Source: CAYSYY01 sp964576115 [NCBI: uncultured Gemmatimonadota bacterium] (lineage in GTDB: Bacteria; Blakebacterota; Blakebacteria; Blakebacterales). Taken from it: a stretch of DNA of 10,743 nt. The DNA is taken from NCBI GenBank assembly GCA_964576115.1, contig CAZNUA010000034.1:27064-37806 (forward strand). The letters are read 5' to 3'. Positions 1 to 5,297 of this stretch are shown here, one piece after another. The first letter of the stretch is position 1. Each line of letters starts with the position of its first letter. The position numbers and the translations under genes are program-made. The notes beneath the pieces are model-generated. The model ran no database searches. It saw only the letters and a list, made by a program, of their open reading frames with translations, and had not been told where the DNA came from.

Positions 1-72
1 ACATGTGTCCTCGCCGGTTCAGATCCGATCCTCGCGCGGATACATATGTCCTCGCTGGTTCAGATCCGATCC
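1..72. repeat. 31-bp direct repeat, two copies 41 bp apart
   Basis: The stretches 1-31 and 42-72 are the same 31-bp sequence, beginning ACATRTGTCCTCG, with two differences (at repeat positions 5 and 15). The repeat period is 41 bp. A fragment of the same start (TCCTCGC) recurs just after 82, so this may be the right-hand end of a longer tandem array cut by the window edge. A short hairpin CCGC-attc-GCGG follows at 71-82. The repeats lie directly upstream of the winged-helix gene, so they could be binding sites for it, but that is inference from position only. Confidence 0.75.
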
Positions 73-104
73 GCATTCGCGGTCCTCGCACGAAAGAAAC
101 GGGT

Positions 105-857
105 ATGCGTAAACCGACCAGACCCTCCCTGTATCACGAAACACCTCTCGATCTCATCCTGGGAACACCGGCGGCGGTCCGTATCCTCCGCGTCTTCTCG
201 AACGAAACAACCCCCCTGACGGTTCCCGATCTTGCCTCTCTGGCCGGGCTCTCGCGGGCGGGGGCACATCGGGCTCTGTCACGGCTCGTCCAGACCGGGC
301 TGGTGCGTGATGTCGGATCGGGACATGCCATGATCTACCGAATCAATGAGATCCATTATTTCGCGGACATGGTTGAACAGATCTTCCGCAGGGAACAGAC
401 CTTCAGTGCCGGTCTCTACCACGTGGCACGGGATCTCGTGACCCGTACGAAGGAAAATATCGTCGCCATCTGGCTGATTGAATCGGAGCAACCCCGGGAT
501 TCCGAACCGGCTTTGAGGCAACGCCGGGGTCACAGGCCGGTTTCGAAGCACATCCGTGGTCCCAGGCCGTTTTCGGATTACCTCCAGGGACTCGATCCGG
601 TGGATGAGGATGATGGCATCCACCGCGGATTGATCATCGTCGTCGAGGGTGAAGATACCGACGGAGTCAGGCGGGCTCTCAAAGAAGAGATATTACTGCA
701 GAGCACCTACGAGCCATACAACGAGGTCGAGGTGATGACACAGACTGAACTCCGGAGATTTACAGCGGCATATCGGGACCGCTGGCAGGTGATCATGGAC
801 AACGCTTTCGTCCTCTACGGGCTCTTTCCGCGTGACTACGATGAGCTGGGAGAGTGA
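105..857 (+). CDS. Winged-helix protein with degenerate nucleotidyltransferase-like C-terminal domain
   Basis: This 250-residue protein has two parts. Residues about 15-85 form a winged helix-turn-helix (PLDLILGTPAAVRILRVF, then LASLAGLSRAGAHRALSRL and a beta-wing), of the kind found in wHTH-nucleotidyltransferase fusion proteins. Residues about 100-245 follow the outline of a MNT-type nucleotidyltransferase, ending in a typical WQVIMDNAFVLYG. The catalytic elements are not recognisable: where the family has GS and DxD, this protein has AIWLIESEQP (about 121-130) and HRGLIIVV (173-180). The middle carries a basic insertion with a 10-residue repeat. ATG at 105 was chosen because family homology starts there; the frame is open to position 3, but the upstream part is encoded by the direct repeat. 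The Shine-Dalgarno is weak (AAACGGG). Base composition looks less GC-rich than the operon on the right. It is likely a DNA-binding regulator or an inactive toxin/antitoxin-related protein; the function is not established. Confidence 0.75.
   Translation: MRKPTRPSLYHETPLDLILGTPAAVRILRVFSNETTPLTVPDLASLAGLSRAGAHRALSRLVQTGLVRDVGSGHAMIYRINEIHYFADMVEQIFRREQTFSAGLYHVARDLVTRTKENIVAIWLIESEQPRDSEPALRQRRGHRPVSKHIRGPRPFSDYLQGLDPVDEDDGIHRGLIIVVEGEDTDGVRRALKEEILLQSTYEPYNEVEVMTQTELRRFTAAYRDRWQVIMDNAFVLYGLFPRDYDELGE
528..575 (+). repeat. Intragenic 18-bp duplication
   Basis: GGTCACAGGCCGGTTTCG at 528-545 recurs at 558-575 with two mismatches, a period of exactly 30 bp. It therefore duplicates in frame, giving GHRPVS (residues 142-147) and GPRPFS (152-157). 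It sits in the insertion that separates the two halves of the degenerate nucleotidyltransferase-like domain, and suggests that the insertion grew by local duplication. Confidence 0.6.
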
Positions 858-869
858 AGCGCAGGGGAT

Positions 870-917
870 CCTGACTATCCAGGCGCCTGAAGACCGGAGA
901 CCCTGAATATCCGGGCG
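870..917. repeat. Short direct repeat and palindrome between convergent genes
   Basis: The 78-bp gap between the two convergent genes holds CCTGACTATCCAGGCG (870-885) and CCTGAATATCCGGGCG (902-917), 14 of 16 identical. A perfect 10-bp palindrome, CAGGCGCCTG, lies at 880-889. GCGCCT (883-888) can also pair with AGGCGC (922-927). There is no run of T on either strand, so a classical intrinsic terminator is not supported, although the location would suit a two-way termination region. Confidence 0.35.
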
Positions 918-935
918 TCAGAGGCGCAGGGAACC

Positions 936-1916
936 TCACTTCTCAGCCGACGGGAAGAGGCGCTTTCGCCAGCGGTGCAGGGTGTGGCGGGTTTTTCGTC
1001 GCACAACCGCCAGCGGGCCCGGACGAGCCCGACGCAGAACCGTACGGAGTTTTTCAGGAACGTCGTCTGGAGCCGGACAGGCGGGCAAACTCTGGTCACC
1101 ACCATTGCGGGGGTAGCCGAGCAGATCGAGCAGGGGCCCGGCGATCCGTAGAGCGGTGTCTTTCTGTTTCGGAGTCAGGACTTCACGCCACTGGCCCCCG
1201 GTACCGCGGCGGAGATGATCGGGGTGTTCGCGCTTCATGCTCTCGAACGACGTGGCTTCGATGATGCGCTCGCATTGGCCGGGATCTAGGTCCACCTCCA
1301 GGTAGGTCAGCAGCCTTTCCAGCTCGGCGGCCGGTTCGACCTTCAGACGCTCATAGAATACGACGTACATGCCCTGTGAGAGCTGTGCGGGCCGTGCGGG
1401 ACCATACAGCAGATAGGGCGCAACGTGAAGAACCCAGTCCCGCTGGGCCTGCTCGAAATTGTCTGTGAGCCACTCCCCGGCGCTCTCGTAGGGCACCGGG
1501 TAGTGCCGGCGCGAGTACGGGGTTTGAGTGAAATTGGCTGTTGATATGGCCACGTCGCGCGGATCGCGGCAGAGGTAGAGAATCTTTTCGAAGCGTTCGA
1601 GAAAGGCGGCACTCCGGTCACACCAGGGCGAGTGGGTCCAGACCAGGGTGGCCGTGTCGAGGTAGGTCTCGATGTCGGGGACCGGTTCCCGAACCCGATT
1701 GGCGATCCGCCAGAAAACCCCCTCCTCGGTGATGTCGACCACGTCATGGCCGGCCTGATCGGCCTGACTCAACGACCACGAGCGGGCCTGCTCGTGGATC
1801 GGGTGGGTTTCGATCCAGCTGCCCTCCCAGCGTCCGGCAGCCTGCAGGATCTCGCGCAGCAGGTGATAGAGCCAGGAATTGCCACTCTTGGCCAGTCCGA
1901 TCTGCAGCCAGCTCAT
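936..1916 (-). CDS. PAPS-dependent sulfotransferase family protein
   Basis: This 326-residue protein is a cytosolic-type sulfotransferase, expected to move sulfate from PAPS to a carbohydrate hydroxyl or amine. Visible motifs are the 5'-phosphosulfate loop AKSGNSWL (residues 9-16), the likely catalytic His in VWTHSPW (His95, the position of the family KTHxP motif), the 3'-phosphate-binding segment YLCRDPRDVAIS (114-125), and RRGTGGQW (236-243), equivalent to the family RKGxxGDW signature. The C-terminal 50 residues are Arg/Lys-rich. ATG at 1916 puts the PAPS loop right at the N-terminus, as usual, with a Shine-Dalgarno GAGGG (1929-1925) 8 nt upstream. It lies 199 bp downstream of the GT2 gene on the same strand, separated by the pentamer array, so its expression may be set apart from that gene. 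The acceptor is unknown; a polysaccharide is inferred from the context. Confidence 0.88.
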   Translation of the reverse strand: MSWLQIGLAKSGNSWLYHLLREILQAAGRWEGSWIETHPIHEQARSWSLSQADQAGHDVVDITEEGVFWRIANRVREPVPDIETYLDTATLVWTHSPWCDRSAAFLERFEKILYLCRDPRDVAISTANFTQTPYSRRHYPVPYESAGEWLTDNFEQAQRDWVLHVAPYLLYGPARPAQLSQGMYVVFYERLKVEPAAELERLLTYLEVDLDPGQCERIIEATSFESMKREHPDHLRRGTGGQWREVLTPKQKDTALRIAGPLLDLLGYPRNGGDQSLPACPAPDDVPEKLRTVLRRARPGPLAVVRRKTRHTLHRWRKRLFPSAEK

Positions 1917-1933
1917 TGCATTGGCCCTCGTTT

Positions 1934-2048
1934 CACCTCACCTCACCTCGACTCACCTTACCTCACCTCGACTCACCTTACCTCACCTCACCTCACCTCG
2001 ACTCACCTCACCTCAACTCACCTCACCTCAACTCACCTCACCTCACCT
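1934..2048 (-). repeat. 115-bp pentanucleotide tandem array in the sulfotransferase leader
   Basis: There are 23 consecutive pentamers in strict 5-bp register. On the plus strand they are CACCT (A, 16 copies), CGACT (B, 3), TACCT (T, 2) and CAACT (D, 2), in the order AAAB-ATAB-ATAAAB-AAD-AAD-AAA. The order shows nested 20-bp and 15-bp units, which is a sign of growth by slippage or unequal exchange. In the sense of the flanking minus-strand genes the array reads as repeated TGAGG. By hand count it carries 14 copies of GAGGTGA, which matches seven bases of the anti-Shine-Dalgarno end of 16S rRNA, and 18 TGA triplets spread over all three frames. It ends 17 bp before the sulfotransferase ATG. 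Degenerate CCTCAC-like pieces continue to about 2100. No ORF across the array is credible. Confidence 0.95.
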
Positions 2049-2064
2049 CGCCCAATCTCATCCC

Positions 2065-2070
2065 ATTGTA
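2065..2070 (-). promoter_or_regulatory. Possible -10 element for the sulfotransferase
   Basis: On the minus strand TACAAT (2070-2065) matches TATAAT at five of six positions and stands in an AT-richer patch between the GT2 stop and the pentamer array. No convincing -35 lies at 16-18 bp. If real, transcription would start near 2058 and the whole array would be the 5' leader of the sulfotransferase mRNA. This is weak evidence, from one hexamer only. Confidence 0.25.
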
Positions 2071-2115
2071 TCCTGTCTTACCTCACTCCCGTCCCCTCAC
2101 CGGCCGTTCGATGCA

Positions 2116-2964
2116 TCACGGTTCATGTTCCCGCAGCGGTGGTTTGCCGACCGCCGAACGGTATGTATTGGCCAGCCGGAGCGCAGCCCGGTCACCCAGC
2201 AGGCGGGCCAGTCCGGCCTGTATCCTGACCCGCAGCAGGCGGGGGTGACACCATACAGGCCAACGGCTCACACCGTGTTCCCGCCGGGCCCGCAGAACCT
2301 CATGCACGGTTGCCACAGCGTAGCGCCGGCTGAGCGAGTAACCGCCTTCCTGCATGCCGGCCACGTCCAGACCGTCGATGAAGCGGGCCCCGGTCTCGCC
2401 CAGCGCCCGCAGGGCGAAGGCATAATCGCCGGCGATGCGATACGATTCGTCGAAACCGCCCAGGGTTTCGAACAGATGCCGGTCGAAAAAGGTGCTGGGA
2501 TTGGGCAGGGCCATGTTCTCGCGCATTTTCACCCGGGCCTGCGGCCACGGTTCGCCGAGCGTCTCGAGCCGGCGCCCGGCCGCGTCGACGACATGCGTGA
2601 GCCCGTACACGATTCCGACCGCATTTTCGGCCTCGGTGAGATGGGGGACGGCCCGGGCCACGACCTCGGAATCCCAGAGGAAGTCATCGGCTCCCAGAAA
2701 GCAGCACCAGCGTCCCGAGACGTGCTCCAAGGCCTTGTTCCAGGCGTTGTATATGCCGCGGTCGGGGGCCGATTCCCAATACGTGTTGGCCCCGGCGCGA
2801 TCAGTGAGAATCTCGATCGTACCGTCGGTCGAGCCACCGTCCATGACGATGTGCTCGAAGCGGCGTGAACTCTGAGACGCAAGGGAGTCGAGCAGGCGGG
2901 GGAGGGTAGCGGCCCCGTTGAGAACCGAGGTGATGACCGCTATGACGGGTTCGAAATCACTCAT
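2116..2964 (-). CDS. Family 2 glycosyltransferase
   Basis: This 282-residue protein has the GT-A fold signatures of GT2 enzymes. They are the N-terminal nucleotide-binding strand IAVITSVLNGAATLPRLLDS (residues 8-27), the MDGGSTDGT segment (41-49), APDRGIYNAWNKAL (66-79), and the acidic metal/nucleotide-sugar site FLGADD (89-94). FDRHLFETLGGFDESY and the following segment resemble the acceptor-side region of WcaA/WcaE-type polysaccharide glycosyltransferases. No membrane segment is apparent, so it should act at the cytoplasmic face of the membrane on a lipid-linked sugar. The length is normal for the family. The ATG at 2964 starts eight residues before the first strand; its Shine-Dalgarno is weak (AGAGCG). 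It is divergent from the flippase gene. The sugar donor and acceptor cannot be told from sequence. Confidence 0.9.
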   Translation of the reverse strand: MSDFEPVIAVITSVLNGAATLPRLLDSLASQSSRRFEHIVMDGGSTDGTIEILTDRAGANTYWESAPDRGIYNAWNKALEHVSGRWCCFLGADDFLWDSEVVARAVPHLTEAENAVGIVYGLTHVVDAAGRRLETLGEPWPQARVKMRENMALPNPSTFFDRHLFETLGGFDESYRIAGDYAFALRALGETGARFIDGLDVAGMQEGGYSLSRRYAVATVHEVLRARREHGVSRWPVWCHPRLLRVRIQAGLARLLGDRAALRLANTYRSAVGKPPLREHEP

Positions 2965-2988
2965 GGCGCTCTATCGTAGGCCTGTACC

Positions 2989-2994
2989 ATTATC
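2989..2994 (-). promoter_or_regulatory. Possible -10 element for the glycosyltransferase
   Basis: Minus-strand GATAAT (2994-2989) matches TATAAT at five of six positions, 25 bp upstream of the GT2 start codon. A -35 at the usual distance would fall inside the CTCCGGCCGGAG palindrome and does not resemble TTGACA. It could be an activator-dependent promoter, or chance. Confidence 0.25.
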
Positions 2995-3009
2995 CTCACG
3001 GTGTGCACT

Positions 3010-3021
3010 CTCCGGCCGGAG
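3010..3021. promoter_or_regulatory. 12-bp perfect palindrome in divergent control region
   Basis: CTCCGGCCGGAG is a perfect inverted repeat in the 116-bp gap between the divergent GT2 and flippase genes. It is followed by a second possible stem, GGTGG (3024-3028) with CCACC (3033-3037). The position, just upstream of the GATAAT hexamer on the minus strand and before the flippase leader on the plus strand, suits an operator acting both ways. In GC-rich DNA such palindromes also arise by chance. Confidence 0.35.
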
Positions 3022-3060
3022 CCGGTGGTGGGCCACCCCAGGGCTAAGGTGAGCATAGTG

Positions 3061-3084
3061 ATGCGGCGGCGAACCGTCATATGA
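3061..3084 (+). CDS. Seven-residue upstream ORF (MRRRTVI) coupled to the flippase start
   Basis: AAGGTGA (3046-3052), a strong Shine-Dalgarno, lies 8 nt before the ATG at 3061. The frame reads Met-Arg-Arg-Arg-Thr-Val-Ile and stops at TGA 3082-3084. That stop overlaps the flippase ATG (3081-3083) as ATGA. The flippase ATG itself has no Shine-Dalgarno, so translation probably begins at this mini-ORF and is passed on by termination-reinitiation. The Arg-Arg-Arg run could make it sensitive to arginyl-tRNA supply, but that is speculation. A GTG at 3058, one codon upstream in the same frame, is an alternative start. Confidence 0.5.
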   Translation: MRRRTVI

Positions 3085-4430
3085 GAAATCTGGCCAACAT
3101 ATTCCTGAAGAGCCTCGAAGAGGGAAGCGAGGAGTCGCAGGTGGCCCGGGGAAGCGCGGGTACCTTCTCACTGAAAGTGGGCTCGCGGGGTCTTTCCTTT
3201 GTGACCGCCGTCATCCTCGGTCGGCTCCTGGGGGCCGAGGGATACGGGGCCTATTCCTGGGCCATTGCGACGGTCGGCCTGCTGCTGATCTGCTCCCTGG
3301 CCGGTTTCGAACGGTTGATCGTCCGGGAGCTGGCGGTGTACCGGGCTACCGGACAGTGGGGTCTTTTCCGGGGACTGCTCCGGCGGGCCGCGACCGTGAC
3401 CGGAAGCCTGTCGATCGGGCTGGCCCTGCTGACCGCCGTTCTGCTGCTGTTCCTGCGGCCGGTTCTGGAGCCGACCATGGCTGCCGCCCTGCTGTTGGCC
3501 CTGCCGATCCTGCCCCTGATCACCCTGATGGGTGTCAAGCAGTCGGTCCTGCAGGGCTTGCGCCGGGTTGCGACCGGGCATCTTCCGGGCCTGCTGGTGT
3601 TGCCCCTGCTGCTGCTGACCCTGGTCGTTCTCCTGCCCCTTCTGACCGGGCGGCCCCTGACCACCCAGCTTGCGGTCGGTTCGCACCTCGCCGCCGCCGC
3701 TGCAGCTCTGGCTGTGGCCCTGGTGCTGGTACGTCCGGTCATCCCCGGTGAGGTCAGGACCGCCGAACCGGTCTACCAGACGTCGCAGTGGATCAGAGCG
3801 GCCCTGCCGCTGCTGCTTGTCTCGAGCATGATCATGCTCAACCAGCGGATCGATATACTCATGCTGGGAGCGATCGGGGGAGCCGGCCAGACAGGGATCT
3901 ACACCGCCGCCAACCGGGGTGCCGAACTGGTCAGCTTCATCATCAAATCGATCAACCCGGTCCTCTCGCCGCTCATCGCCGCTCTCTACGCCCGGGGCGA
4001 GATCGAGCGGCTGCAGCGGATTGTCACCAAGAGTGCCCGGGTGATCCTGCTCCTGACCGTACCGATCGCAATCGCGATGATTCTCTTCGGGCGCTGGTTC
4101 CTGCTTCTCTTCGGACCCGAGTTCGCGGACGGGACGACCGCTCTTACCATCCTGACAGTCGGTCACCTGTTCAGTGCCGCCATCGGATCGGTGGGCATGC
4201 TGCTCATCATGAGCGGGCACGACCGCGACGCGGCCCTGACCTTTGCCGGTTGCGGGGTGCTCAACATCATCCTGAATGCTCTCTTCATTCCTCGCTGGGG
4301 GCTGAACGGTGCCGCGATAGCGACCACCATCAGCCTGGTGACCTGGAACGTCATTCTCACCCTCGTACTCTCCCGGCGGATGGGTATTGCGGCCCATGCC
4401 TTCCGCCGGCTCGGGAATCGGAAGGAGTAA
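3081..4430 (+). CDS. wzx: Wzx-type polysaccharide flippase (MOP/PST family)
   Basis: This 449-residue, very hydrophobic protein has about 12 to 14 predicted membrane helices. It has the N-terminal signature of polysaccharide transport proteins: ARGSAGTFSLKVGSRG, followed by AVILGRLLGAEGYGAYSWA (residues about 22-60). The second half has the second bundle opening with ISMLNQRIDILMLG-type sequence (about 250-265) and a short cytoplasmic tail. Wzx proteins move lipid-linked oligosaccharide units across the inner membrane, and neighbouring glycosyltransferase and sugar-activation genes fit that job. The ATG at 3081 is favoured by its ATGA overlap with the leader ORF. A GTG at 3141 with a good GAGGAG 6 nt upstream is a real alternative, giving 429 residues. 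It is the first full gene of the plus-strand operon and ends 5 bp before the next gene. Confidence 0.88.
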   Translation: MRNLANIFLKSLEEGSEESQVARGSAGTFSLKVGSRGLSFVTAVILGRLLGAEGYGAYSWAIATVGLLLICSLAGFERLIVRELAVYRATGQWGLFRGLLRRAATVTGSLSIGLALLTAVLLLFLRPVLEPTMAAALLLALPILPLITLMGVKQSVLQGLRRVATGHLPGLLVLPLLLLTLVVLLPLLTGRPLTTQLAVGSHLAAAAAALAVALVLVRPVIPGEVRTAEPVYQTSQWIRAALPLLLVSSMIMLNQRIDILMLGAIGGAGQTGIYTAANRGAELVSFIIKSINPVLSPLIAALYARGEIERLQRIVTKSARVILLLTVPIAIAMILFGRWFLLLFGPEFADGTTALTILTVGHLFSAAIGSVGMLLIMSGHDRDAALTFAGCGVLNIILNALFIPRWGLNGAAIATTISLVTWNVILTLVLSRRMGIAAHAFRRLGNRKE

Positions 4431-4435
4431 GGGCC

Positions 4436-5293
4436 ATGGCCAACCGGCTTCCCGAGGGTGCGGCACTCCTGCTGACCCTGCCCCGTTCCGGCAGCACCTG
4501 GCTTTTCGATGCCCTGCGCGCCCACCCCGCCGTGGAGATGCTAACTGCCGCGACCCTCTTCCGCCGGCTCGGGCTTCACGGTCGGCGCTATCCCCGCGAT
4601 CTCTCCGAGCCCGATCCCGATCGGGGGCAGCGGATCGAGATCCGGCCCCGACAGTGGGCCTGCGTGCCCCCCTTCGAGGTGCCGGGGGCCGCCGAACTGA
4701 TCTCCAAAGACACCCGGGCCCGGCGATATGCAGTCGAAAAACTCCACCCCCATTTCTACGATTGGGATCTCGACCGCTTCATCGAGCGCCTGGAACGACT
4801 CGAGCGCCGGGTTACGGTACGGCTGATCTACCTGGTCCGCGATCCGGAGAGCAGCATGCTCAGCTTCGTACGGTACCAGGAGCGCAATCCCGACTGGAAC
4901 CCCGACGTATCGCGAACCGATCTGCCCCGCCGGACCACCCGGTTCTATGAGGCGATTGCAGCCTGCCGGCGGCTCCGTTCCGGACCTGTTCTCGACTACC
5001 GGAAGCTGCAGAACGATTTCATCGGCACCCTGACCGGACTCTTCGAGTACCTCTGGCCCGGGCGGGCGGAGGGGGAACGGGCCCGGGAGCGCGAGTTGGC
5101 CGAACGCATCGCCGCGGCCACGGACCGCAGCGGGCGCACCTCGGGCCACGGTTCGTTCTTCGAAAGCCGGGCCGCCCAGACTGCCGACGACACTGCCGCC
5201 CTGTTGGTACAGATCGGCGGCGATCGGGAAGCGATCGACCGCTGCCGGCGGGCCTACCGGCAGCTCGTGCCCGAAGACGGGGTGGAGGCCTGA
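4436..5293 (+). CDS. Sulfotransferase family protein
   Basis: This 285-residue protein has the PAPS-binding loop TLPRSGSTWLFDAL (residues 14-27) at the N-terminus, a 3'-phosphate-binding segment LIYLVRDPESSMLSF (130-144), and VLDYRKLQNDF (185-195) in the usual place of the domain's last strand. It therefore looks like a complete carbohydrate-type sulfotransferase of the Sulfotransfer_1/3 group, differing clearly from the one at 936-1916. The frame is open far upstream inside the flippase gene, but the ATG at 4436 has GAAGGAG (4421-4427) 8 nt before it and places the PAPS loop correctly. It follows the flippase stop by 5 bp and precedes the next ATG by 4 bp, so it is in the operon. It probably sulfates the exported glycan or a precursor; the substrate is unknown. 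Confidence 0.85.
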   Translation: MANRLPEGAALLLTLPRSGSTWLFDALRAHPAVEMLTAATLFRRLGLHGRRYPRDLSEPDPDRGQRIEIRPRQWACVPPFEVPGAAELISKDTRARRYAVEKLHPHFYDWDLDRFIERLERLERRVTVRLIYLVRDPESSMLSFVRYQERNPDWNPDVSRTDLPRRTTRFYEAIAACRRLRSGPVLDYRKLQNDFIGTLTGLFEYLWPGRAEGERARERELAERIAAATDRSGRTSGHGSFFESRAAQTADDTAALLVQIGGDREAIDRCRRAYRQLVPEDGVEA

Positions 5294-5297
5294 GCCG

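Noticed and set aside
3-104. Longer N-terminus for the winged-helix protein starting at 3
   Set aside because: The extra 34 residues are encoded by the direct repeat and match nothing in the family. Homology begins right after the Met at 105.
870-927. Bidirectional intrinsic terminator between the convergent genes at 857 and 936
   Set aside because: The possible stems are short or have a 33-nt loop and no T-run follows on either strand, so it is listed only as a repeat.
1934-2048. CRISPR array or iteron-type origin
   Set aside because: The repeat is 5 bp with no spacers. There is no Cas gene, replication initiator or AT-rich unwinding segment.
1632-2868. Plus-strand ORFs running through the pentamer array, rich in Ser-Pro-His-Leu-Thr repeats
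   Set aside because: The array has no stops on the plus strand in any frame, so it opens all three frames at once. The flanks are the antisense of well-supported sulfotransferase and GT2 genes, and no start signal is convincing.
3788-4435. A 216-codon upstream extension of the sulfotransferase at 4436
   Set aside because: It lies wholly inside the flippase in another frame, has no domain, and would bury the N-terminal PAPS loop. The ATG at 4436 has a strong Shine-Dalgarno.
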